From Meloidogyne chitwoodi (lineage: Eukaryota; Nematoda; Chromadorea; Rhabditida; Meloidogynidae), in contig JACZZP010000020.1 in NCBI GenBank assembly GCA_015183035.1, forward strand, positions 434,001 through 498,000: a stretch of 64,000 nucleotides of DNA. The letters run 5' to 3'. A program made the position numbers and the translations under genes. This document shows, piece after piece, positions 50,518-62,420 of this stretch. The notes beneath the pieces were generated by a model. It had not been told where the DNA came from. It saw nothing but the letters and a program-made list of their open reading frames with translations, and made no database searches. The number at the start of each line of letters is the position of its first letter. The stretch's first letter is position 1.

Positions 50518-51495
50518 TAGAGGTCGGAAAAATCGCATTTCCGGGATCCCGATTCGGGATTTTTTTTTGCAACCGTGACCGGGAGGGATTTTTCGGGATA
50601 AATCCCGGAAAATCCCGAATCCCGAAAAATCCCAAAAATTTAAAAGCGGGATCCCGGTCGGGATTCTGGATTTTTTTATTAAAAATTTTTTATGTACCAG
50701 GGTTGCTCCGGGTTGAGCCTAAATGTCGGGTCGGGTAGATTTACATAAATTTTGGGTAGTTTTAGTGCCGATGGCGAAAATTTTGCATTATTACACTTTA
50801 ATTGCCAAAAATTCCATTTTTTTGCGCCGCAGGCGAAAAATTTTTAAAAATTATTCCATCTTAGTTTCCAAAAATTCACCTTTTTTAGCACCACACGCGA
50901 AAATTTAGGACTTTTAATTTATTTAAAAAATTGAAAAACGAACGAACAATAAAGTCCACCGGTAATTAATGTACACAAGTTCTTCATCCATCAATAGGAA
51001 TCGAACCCATCTTATCAAAGTAGACTACACCACTAACCACTCAACCACAAGCTAACTTAAACGGAGTCAAATTAAAATAAGAATAAATTTTTCTTTTATT
51101 TATTTTTTCTATTCTCATTACAAAAGGGTCAGAGAAGTAAAGAGAAAGAGACCGCGGCAACCTGGTACAAAAGTGCCTTTGTAGTTTTTTGTCTCTCCTA
51201 TGTAAGCACACTGTCATTAATAATTTCTTCTCTTACTTTCTCCATAGTGCATTTTCTCATCTCTTTTCTCTGAAAAAAACATTTGGCAAACTTAAATTTA
51301 ATCCCGTAAATTCAAAATTTATCTGCGGGATCCCGATCCGGGATTTTTTTTTTCAACCGTGACCGGGAGGGATTTTTCGGGATTAATCCCGAAAAATCCC
51401 GAATCCCGAAAAATCCCAAAAATTAAAAAAAACCGGGATTTCGGGACCGGGATCCCGGAAAATCCCGACCGGGATCCCTCCCGTTCCGACCTCTA
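50518..51495. mobile_element. hAT-type non-autonomous element with 8-base target duplication
   Basis: Termini TAGAGGTCGGAA and TTCCGACCTCTA are inverted copies, and GTAAATAA directly flanks both sides (50510-50517 and 51496-51503). The 8-base duplication and the yAGAGGTCGG-type end are hallmarks of hAT elements. Both subterminal regions are full of short palindromic blocks (cgggatcccg, cgggatttttcggga, aatcccgaaaaatccc) in about 130-200 bases. No transposase is encoded. The interior carries a tRNA-like sequence. Confidence 0.88.
50982..51052 (-). repeat. tRNA-like sequence inside the hAT element
   Basis: Minus strand: A-box-like gtggttgagtgg (reverse of 51038-51049) and B-box gggttcgattcc (reverse of 50997-51008). 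A T-stem atggg/cctat closes, but the acceptor stem does not, so I take it as a tRNA relic or SINE piece. Confidence 0.5.
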
Positions 51496-51654
51496 GTAAA
51501 TAATACCTATTTTTATTTTTAATGTATATAATTTTTTATTTTTTAATAAATATTTTGAATAATTTGTAAAAATTAAAATATATTTAATTTAAATAAAAAT
51601 AATTAAATTTTGAAATTATATAATAATTAATCTAAAATTTATAAAAATTAATAA

Positions 51655-52450
51655 TTTATTTGTTGTGATCGAACCCACTATTTGTTTCTTAAAATCATTT
51701 TTATGATATAAAAAGTGTTTTTATCTAAGTCTCAAGCTTTTTATTTATAATTTCGCTGCAATAATCTTCATATTTTTAGCACTTACAATATTTTTTTTTC
51801 TACTTATATTTTATATAAAATATAAATTTTAGTAGTTTTAATGCTTGCAATGTTAAAATAATATTATAAATTATTTTTGTAAGAAAGTTATAATTTTGCG
51901 TTGATATGTATATAATTTTTAAAAAATTTATTTAATTATATATATTTAGTTAAATTATGTATATTAATAATTTAAAATTTAACATTTATTTTTTACTTTA
52001 ATTAAATTTAATATTTATTATTAAGTCTGCCATTTCCTTTTTACGCCAATTGGAATTCAAATTTCAGTCTTTATTTAATTTAAAAAATATTAAAGCTTAT
52101 AATTATCGTTTCCCAAGAATTATAGTAACGGTCGTAATTTTAAAATAGATAAATAATTTTAGTTAATAATTATTTTGAATAATTAATAAATTAAAATATA
52201 TATTCTATTTAATTGAAATTTTAAATATAATTAAATTATATAATAATAATAATTTTAAAATTTATTATAAATAATTAATAACTTAAATTTTTTACAATTA
52301 ATTCAATTAATTTTTTGCTAAAATACAATAAATTTTTAAAGTATAATTCTTTTTCTTAAATAAAAACATTTAAAAAAAATTAAATTTTTTTTATTTTTTT
52401 GATGTGATCGAATCCACATTTCTTTCTTTAAATCCATTTGTATTTTTATT
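51655..52450. repeat. local repeat pair
   Basis: tttgttgtgatcgaacccac followed by ttgtttcttaaaatcattttt (near 51659) matches ttgatgtgatcgaatccac followed by ttctttctttaaatccatttg (near 52399). Confidence 0.5.
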
Positions 52451-52607
52451 AAATCTATTTGTTTATTTACTAAAAATTAAAATATATTATTATATAAATT
52501 TAAAAATTGTATAATGGATAATTTTTATAATTTTATTTTTTTTTAATTATAATTTTATTTCTGTTTTTAACTTTATAAATTAATTTTAAATTAATATTTA
52601 ACAATAG

Positions 52608-52646
52608 CTGAAAATTATCTGCATCGTTGCCTTAATAATTCTATTG
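52608..52646 (+). other. candidate 39-base exon
   Basis: Bounded by acaatag and gtattt. Open frames LKIICIVALIILL (hydrophobic, 13 codons exactly) and ENYLHRCLNNSI. Confidence 0.3.
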
Positions 52647-55600
52647 GTATTTTCTTATACTTTTTTTTAAAATAGAGTTGGCGGCGCTTGTCACTAATAT
52701 TTAATAATAATTTTACATTTTTTATTTCAATATAATTAAAAATTTTAAAACATTTATATTTTTGTAAAAATATTATTATTAATTATATTTATGCTCCTCG
52801 GAAAATATTACTATTTAAATTTTTTTCTATTTAAATTTTTAAAAATTTATTCTTAGTTTTTAAAGGACTTTTAAGTAGCAATAATCACTTATGTTGTCGA
52901 TTCTTAATTTAAATAAATATTTGCTTTTAATAATTTTAATTAATAGAGTTTATGTTAATTATGGCATCAAACTTAATGTTTATTGCTTCAAATTTAGTAT
53001 TTATTTTAATTTATTTTACTATTTTTAAGTTTTTTTAAATTTATATTTAAAATTAAAATATTTAATTTTATCAATATTCATTCTTTTATTAAATATTATT
53101 TTTAATAAATTTATTAAATATTATTAATGTGAAGAATCAATTTTTGTCTAAAATATATCAGTTTTTAACAAGTTTAACACTATAATTATGAAAATTATAA
53201 TTTTAATGAAAAAACTTTTAGTTGAGTCGCTACATTAGACCATTCACTAAAGAGTTTTTTATTCTTTAATTCTCATTTGTTAGTATTTTAATTTTTCAAA
53301 AATAACTTTTATAATTTTTAAAATATTTTTTTTTTAATATTTTAATGTTAATTTTCAACCCAGAAGTTATTAATTCATCTAGGCGGTTAGTAATTTGTTG
53401 AACAAAATATTTATTATTTTTATTTAAAAATTTATTGGATAATAATGGTGATTGTCCAATGAGATCAAAAAAGATCGTAAAAAATTATCATTTACATTTA
53501 AAATATCCAAGTTTTATTTTTTTAAATTTATTTTTATTCATAAAAATAAAAAAACTCATATTAACTCTTATATTTATTTTAATATTTTTATTTGATTTGT
53601 ATGTATTTTATAAATCACTTTAAAATGAAGTGAATTAAAGTGATTTAATATCTTATTAATAATTAAATTTTTTTTAAATATTTTTTTTTAAAGTCTAAAC
53701 TTGTATAATTTTAATTTTTTATTAAATCTTATTTTTGATAAATATAACTATTAAATTCAAATTACAATTTTACATTTAGTTAAAAATAAATTTTTAATTT
53801 AAAAAATTAATTATTTTTTATTTAAATTGATTTTTTTGAACTGAACATGAAGGACTAGTTAATGTTGCGGGTTCAAGAACACTAATCCTTTTGCTTGACA
53901 AAACAATTTAATTATTTAATCATAAATATTTATTTAAATTATGTATATTAATAATTTAAAATTATATTTTTATTTTATTTTTTAATTAATTGTTTTGAAT
54001 TTTTAAATAAAATTAATATTTTTTATTATTATTTTAAATATAATTATTTCATTGCATTTTTTCTAATTAGTTTAAATCAACAATTTATAAATTATAAGAT
54101 TAAAAAATATTTTTTTATTTTTAAAAGTGTTTTTTAATTTTTTTTCTTACTTCATTTTATTATTTTTAAAATTTAATTTTTATAAAATTTTTATGTTAAT
54201 AAAACTCTTAAATTTAATTAATTTATTGTAGTAATTTTAATAATAAATTTATATAATATTATATCTCACATAACTCTTTCAGATACCAGATTATTTTAAT
54301 TTTTTTAATTGATAAATCAAATTAATATTTTATTTTTTTTTAATTTAACTAATTTTTAAATAAATTTTAATAATTTAAAAATATAATAATAGTGAAAATA
54401 TTTTTTATAAATTTATTATTTTATTTAATTAATTTTATTTTTATTTTGAGTATTACAAAGTTAATTTCTGTGTTATAATTTTGTTTCAGGAAAAAAATTA
54501 AAATAATATTAAAAATTATATATGTACTTGAATTAATTTTAATTATAATTATTTTATTTTGTAATAAGAAAAAATAAATTTTATTTTTTAAATTTTAATT
54601 GATCCTCCAAAAGATAATTTCATTAAACGGTATATAATTTATTTTATTTTTTCCTTAGCATTATCTCTCCAAACTAAACAAATTTTTTTTAATATAAATT
54701 TAATTAAAATAATTAAGCTTAATTCTTCAACCTAATTGTTGCTTGATTCTTGTATCTCTGCCATTAATTTAACAATAAGTATATTTTAATTTGTTTAAAT
54801 AATAATTAAAATTTATTTTTTAATTTAAAAAATTTTATTTTTTAAATTAAAAAAATTTATTTTTTTAAATTTCTTTTCGTAAATTTAAAATTTTATTTTT
54901 GTTTAATTTAATGTTTTTTACATTATTATTATTTTTGTACACGCGGATATTATCGATTATATGTTTAGTGGTGATTAAATAAAATTTAATATTTTATTTT
55001 TTTCTAGTCTATAATTTTTTATAAATTTAACATCTTAATTTATTTTAAAAATTAATAAAAAAATTAAATTAATTCGTAAATTTTTTTAAATAAAATTAGA
55101 ATATAAATTAAAATAACAAATTTAAATTTATTTCAATAATTAATGTCAAAACGCAGACATATCAATTTTATTTTTAAATTTTAATTATACTATTTAATAA
55201 ATTTATTTATTCAAACTATAATTTATTCAATAAATTAATTATATTTTTATCTTCATTGTTTATTTAAAATATTTATTTAAAAATTATATTAATTTAATTT
55301 TATCATTTATGCTCTATAAAATATTATTTTTAATTAATTTAATTTATTAATAATTTTTTGTAAAATTATTTAAATTATTTAAATATAAATAGGTATTATT
55401 TTTATGAGTTCTATATTCTCTGGAAACTTATCCATAACCATACTCTTGCTTTTCAAAAAATTATATTCTATCTTTAATTAAAAAAATATTTTTAGTAATT
55501 AATATTTATTAAAATATCAGTAAAAATAAATAAAAATATTAGAATTTATTAAAAATTGTTTATTTCATTTTTATTATTACCAAAAATTAGTTGCAAATTT

Positions 55601-56029
55601 ATAAATAAAGAAAAAATATATACTATAAAATAAATATTAAATTTAAAATTAAATTTATTTTAATATTTATTTTTATTTAAATTATATAATTAAAGTTTTC
55701 TTTAAAAAAAATATAAATTTTAAAAAATTCAGTATTATTCTTGATTATTTTTAATTAATGTTAATTTTTATTTCTTAATTTATTCTTAAGTATTAATATT
55801 TTTTTTAATTTAAAATTTTTTTTAATATAATTTTTAGAAACGTTTTAAATTAAAAAAAAGACTATAATTATTCAATTTAAATTTTAAATGCCCATTTGAT
55901 TTTTACATCTTCAAAAGCTTTTTTTTGCTTCATAATTAAAAATCATTTTTTTTAATTTTTTTTTAAATAAATAAAATAAATTTTTACTTTTAAATTGTCA
56001 TTTCCATGTAATTGATGAGTTCATTTCTT

Positions 56030-58290
56030 GCTGATTTGTTTTGTAAATAAGTAACAATTAAAAATAAAATTTTTATTATTTCTTAATTTAAATTTTTATT
56101 TGAATTAATTTTTAAAAATTTTTTAATTCTTTTCTGAATTAAATAAATTAAAAAATAAAAGTTTTATTAAAATTCTAAATATAATTTTTATAGTTTATTT
56201 AATTATTTTATTATAAAATTTATTTTATTAAAATATTTTTAATTTTTTTTTAATTTTTACTATTAAAATTTCAATTTTATTAAATAAATATTTTTAAATA
56301 AATAGCTTTTATTTAAAAAAAAAAAGAAACAAATCCTGTTGTTAGTGGTCTCCGGTTGCCATTTGCATTTCAGTTAGTTAGAACGTCTTTGTTTTTAATT
56401 TAAATATTTTATTAACTAATATTTTTAAAACTTATTTAGCAACTAAAATTATTTTGTTTATTTAAAATTAATAAATTTAATTTATTTATTTATTTTTAAA
56501 TTAATTGTTTGTTTACCTAAAATTAGCCCATTCATTGTAAAAAAAATATATATATTTGTAATATAAAAGAAATAAAATTAAAAAATTAATTTTAATTGTT
56601 TATCAAAAATTTAAAGTATATATACTGGTGCATATTTATGATAATATTATATATTTTTATTTAAAAATTATTTTTCAAATTTTATAAATTATTATAATCT
56701 AATTTTATTTACAATCTCATAATTAAAGTAACAAGATTCCTAATAATAAAACATTATTGCTAGAATTTTATTTATTTTTTAAGCTTTTGGAAGTATTAAA
56801 TTATTAAAAATAAATATTTATTCTTAATAAATATAAATAATTTAATAATATTTTTAATTTTCAATGTTTATATTTTTAATTATTTAAAATTAAATATCAT
56901 TTATTAAAATTTTTTAATTATTTTGATTTATCATTTTAATTTTATTTTCAAATTCTAAAATATATTTGCTCATTAAATTTGTTGCGAAAAATTGTAATTA
57001 AGCATTTAAGTTGTCAGCATGCGTTTGAACAAAGTAATTAATATCAATTACTTTTTTTTATTAAACATTATTTTTTTAAGTAAATAAATTTATTTATAAT
57101 TAAAAATTAATTTAAAAATTTTAAAATATGTTAATTATTTAGATATTTTATAAATATTAATTTTATAATTTTTTTTATTAATTTTCTTAGTTATATTTTT
57201 ATTATTATTGCTGCATCTTATTTAAATTTATTTATTTTTTCCACATATTTTTAATATTAAATTATATTTTATTTTTTATCAATATTTTATTTGAGTTTAA
57301 AATTAGGATTGTTGTCAACCGAGAACTAAATTATTTAATTTCCATCATTTTGTTTTTTGTAAGATCATATAGGAAATCTCTTATTGGAAATTAATTTTTG
57401 TATTTTTTTAATTTCTTTTAAAAAATATATTTTATAAAATTTAAATTAATTAATTTACTTTAGTTTTTATATAATTTTTATTTTTAAAATTAAATGTAAT
57501 TATTTATTTTATTTTTTTTATGCTATTACAACATAAAATTTAATCATCTAAACGAATTAATTTGAAAAAAAATAAAAATAACTTTTTAAAATTATTTATT
57601 TTTTTTTTAATAAATAGATTAATTTGTGTTAATTTGTAAAATATTTAGAAAAACAAAAAAAAAATAAACAATTTTTTAAATAAAGTTTATAACATTGAGC
57701 ACTGGCCCGAGTTTTTTTTCTATTGAAGAATATAAATAATTGTTTTAATTTTTTAATTTTATTTTTTTTTTCTTTCAATAAATTCAATTTTAAGTTTTTT
57801 TAATAAATTACAAAATAAATTAATTTATTAAAAAAATTTGATTTTTATTTATTTTAAATTTATTTTATAGTTTTTTAAAAATTATTTTTTTATATTTTCT
57901 TAATGTTTAATATTTTTAAAAATTATTTTTTAAATACATATTAATTTTTCTTTATTATTTAAATTTTAATATAAACAATTTAAATATTATAGTCATATGT
58001 ATGTATAGCGATCTATTAATAAACGTAATACCATTTACCGATTTTTTGATAAATTAATAAATTATTTATTTTTTATAATTTTTTTAAATTTAATTAAATT
58101 TATTTATTTTATCAAATTTATTTTTTTCTTACATATTGTAACATTGATTCACTAGAAATTTGTTTTCACAGCTGCAACATTTTATTTAATTTTGTGAAAC
58201 TAGGAGTTTATTTTTATTAAAAAATTTTTATTTATTTATTTTATTTTTTTAAAAGTTTGCTTTTATAACCATAAAAGTTTTAGTTTCAAT
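56030..58290. repeat. old segmental duplicate of 46.49-48.96 kb
   Basis: Second copy of the colinear block; see the entry at 46490. Intervening AT-rich sequence is shared while several islands differ strongly but keep their length (for example 48340-48375 against 57680-57715). Confidence 0.65.
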
Positions 58291-61200
58291 TACAAACAAT
58301 TTTAGAAAATTATTTTATTTTATATTTCTCTATGTTTATCACTTTTGCTACATAGAAAATGGAATAATGTCTGAAGCCAGAACAAATGTTTCTAATTAAA
58401 ATATTTTATAATTGAAATATTTTAATTTTATAATATTATTTGTATATAATTTTGAAACAAATAATTTAAAAATTAAAAAAATTAAAATTTTTTTAAATGT
58501 AAATTATAATTAATTTTTATTAATTTATATATTTTATTTTATTTAAAATTTTATTTTTATTTTAATTTTAAATGTATTATACTAATTTATAGTCAATTTA
58601 TTTTTCTTTTTTAATATTTAAATTTTTTTTATGGAAATCTGATTTCTCATAATTTTTATAATTTTTTAAACTTTTAATTTTTTAATAAATTAGAAATTTT
58701 TTTATTATTAATTTGTTAAATATTTAAATGATATAAGCTGACGAATGAACACCAATTAGAGATGTTTGGAACAGTTTGATCAAAATATTTTTATTTTTCA
58801 ACATATGATTTAAAAAAAAAATTTCTTAATAATTTATTTTTTATTATAATTTAATTTATTAATTTTAAAAATAAATTTAAAATTTATTATTAATTTATTA
58901 AATAACTTTAAAAATTATTTTAATTTTTATTTAGGCTTAAATAACACCAAATCTCAAATCAAATATTTTCCGATGAATAAATTTATTTTTATTATTTCAT
59001 ATACTTAAGTTGATTAAACTTAGTTTTCACAGCTGCTTTTAATTTTATAATTTTTTTATTTTTTAATCTAAATTTTTTTTTATTAAATTAATTTTTTAAG
59101 CTAATTTAATTTTATAAAAAATTTTATTTATTTTTTAAATATATTTTTTTTTTATTTTTAAAAAAAATTGATTATGGAAGTAAAAATTGTTTAAATTTTT
59201 ATAATGATTTGTGAAATAAAAAAAAATTAAATTTTATAAATATTGTTAGATTGAACTGTTGTAGTGTTTGAGAATGCGTTTATAGATTGTATGTTAATTT
59301 ATCCATTGATATTCACATATTAATCAAATACAATTTTTATTGTATTTTTTAATACAAAATAAATAATTAAAATTATTAAAAAATAATATAAAAAATATAA
59401 AATTATTTAATTAATTTTTTGCAACTTTCACGTGTATTTTTTGAATCTTTGAATTAAATTCTTCTAATATTTTATATTAGTTTTTATATAATTTAATTTT
59501 TAGTAAATTTAATTTATTTTTAAGATAATTTTTTAAAATGATTTTTAAAAATTTTAAAAATCATCGCATTGTTGGAGATATTATAAATAACATATTTAAA
59601 ATTTTAATTTTTTTTTTTGAAATTTTTAATACTAATTTAATTAATTTATATAAATAAATTATAGTCTGAAGAAATTTGCACACCTAATTTTTAATAAAAT
59701 AAAATAAAATTATTTTTTTTATTAAATAAAATCTATTATTTTTTAATTTAATAATATTTTTATTAAATTAATTAATTTAATAAAAATAAAATTATTTTGA
59801 TTTTGAATTCATTTTTTGTGATAAGATGTTGATAATATCTATATATAAATTTAATAAAATAATTTGTTAACATTTTATTACTAAATTAATTTTATTAAAA
59901 ATATAATTTTATGTAGAAAGCACTTTTAAGTTGTAATAAGGTTTCCTTCTACCAGCGTACCATCTTAATTTTCAATAAATTTGTTCAAATATTATTTTAA
60001 AATTAAATTAAATAATTTTATTAAATTATATATAATTTTATTAAATATATATAATTTAGAGATTTAAAAAAAATTTTTTTTACTAGATTTTTAAATAAAT
60101 TTATGTATTTGTTGCGTACATAAAACCTTTTTAACTTTATATTTAATTTTAATATAAACATTTAGCTTTGAATTAAAAATTTAATTTTATACAATTAATT
60201 TGTTTTTTTTTAATTTAATTTAAAATTCTACTTGTTGACCGTGTAATATATTTCTTTTTTCATTTAATAAATCTTATTTATTTTAATAAATTTTTTATAT
60301 TTAATTAAAAATAATTTTTTAATTTATACGAATTAATTATTACGTTTTTTTATTATTAAAAATTAATTTTTAATTAAATTGAAATAAATTGAATATTAAA
60401 ATTGTTGAGGTTAAATCTATTTATTGCGGAAATCTCATTATTCAAAAAGAATTAAAGATTTTATTAATTCTACCAACTTTATTATTTTTTTTATTATATT
60501 ATAAATTTTTTAATAAATTTAAATTATAAAAAACATTTTTTTAAATTAAAATCTATATTTTTAAATATTTTATTATAATTATAAAATAGACAATTTATTG
60601 ACTTGGAATGTAAACACTTAAAGCATATATAGCTAGCATTTTCAAATTTAAATTGTAAATATTTATTTTGATAAATATAAAATAATATTATTTAATTTTT
60701 ATATTTATTAATTTAATTTTTAAAAATAACTTTTTGTTATCTTCAAATATTTTAGGCACATTTATGGTATTTTTTTTAATTTTTAAATTCATTTATATTT
60801 TAATTTTTGAATTAAGTTAAAATGAAACAATTATTTTTGGTATTCTTTTTTAAAGAAGCAAGTTGGTTTTTATTTATAATATTATATATTAAAATAATAA
60901 TTTTTGATCTATTGATCATTAAAAATTTTAGAAAGATTTTTTTATCAAACTAATTTTTTAAAATTTGTTTTTTTTTGTTGACTTAAAAAATAGTTGTCCA
61001 TTCTTTCGTTTGACTCACAGAAGTAAGCAATAAATAATTTTAATTATTTAATTTCATATTTAAATATTTTGTTATTTATTATTAGAATATCATATTTTAA
61101 AATCTTAAATAAAAAATATTTTCAATAAATTTTTGAAGAAATAAAAAAAATACTTTTTGAATTATATTATTTAAAAAATTAAATTTTATTTTTAATAATT

Positions 61201-62365
61201 AAGTATAATTATTTTAAATAAAATTAAGTAGCATATGAGATAATCCAGTCGACTTATTTTTGTATTTTATTTATTAAATTAAAAAATAAATAAAATATTT
61301 TAAATATAATTAATTTTATTTACCTATTTTAAAAAATAATAAATTATTTTTTTTTTTTAATAAAAAATTAAATTATTAAATAAAAAATAAATTTTTTATT
61401 AAATTTATATATAATGTACATATTGCTCTAAATTTTTAATTTCTTTTAGCAGCATATTTTAAATATAAAAATTATTTTTTTAATTAATTTATATGTTTGA
61501 TTTAAATTAAGATTTATAAAATTAAATAAATTATTTTTATCATTTTATTTTAATTATTTGAAAATTTTAATTTAATTTTAATTAAAAAATATATATTTAA
61601 TTCTTAGTAGCTAGGTAGATATTTTATTAATTTATATATTTTTGTGTCGAACAATTCCATACTTCATTTAAGGTTTGATGTTTCGTAAAAAAATGTATAA
61701 TTTTAAAAATATTATTTTAATAATTATATGAGACTTCCATTTTTTGTATAATTGTTTAGAGTAAATAAAGCTTTATATTTTAATTTTTTGATTAAAAAAG
61801 TCTGAAAATGTAAAAGTCTGTAAATTATTTTTTTTAATTTAGCATTAATAGACTTTTAAATTTAAATATTTATTTATTTTATTTATTTAAAATTATATCC
61901 AGCTGCCAATAAAATTATACTCAGCTGCCAATAAATTTAATAAAAATAAATGCATAAATTTTATATATTTCTTTTTAATTTAAAAATATTTTTTTTAATT
62001 AAATTTATGTTGCATATTGAACAAATTCCTCTTATTCGGATAATCAATTTTTAAATTTATTTCTTATAATTGTTGAAAAAAATTTCTTTTTCACAATGCA
62101 TAATATAAAAATTATTAAAAAACATATTGAATAATATTTTTTTTAATTAATCTTCAAAAATTTTAAATTTTTATTTTTCTGTTTTCTGTCTTTTTTTAAA
62201 GTCAGTCATTGATTTACACCTATATATTTTTATTTATAAAATTAAAAAATAAATATTTATCTTATTAAAAGTTGTAAATGTTAAGTATATTTTTTTTCTT
62301 CAATTAATTTAATTTTACTTTATTATTTTTAATAATTTAAAAAATTTTTATTTTTTTTTTCAAAG

Positions 62366-62420
62366 ATTGCTTGAATACCAGTGAGCCTTTCAAAGGTCGT
62401 GCTTGTGGAAATGGAGTCTT
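62366..62420 (+). other. candidate 55-base exon
   Basis: Follows tttttttttcaaag and precedes gttcta. The open frame, using the bases before the border, reads DCLNTSEPFKGRACGNGVLV, unusually rich in G, C, S, E and P for this AT-rich region. Confidence 0.3.

Noticed and set aside
50723..50908. 61-codon open frame inside the hAT element
   Set aside because: No similarity to a transposase; it covers repeat-like interior sequence.
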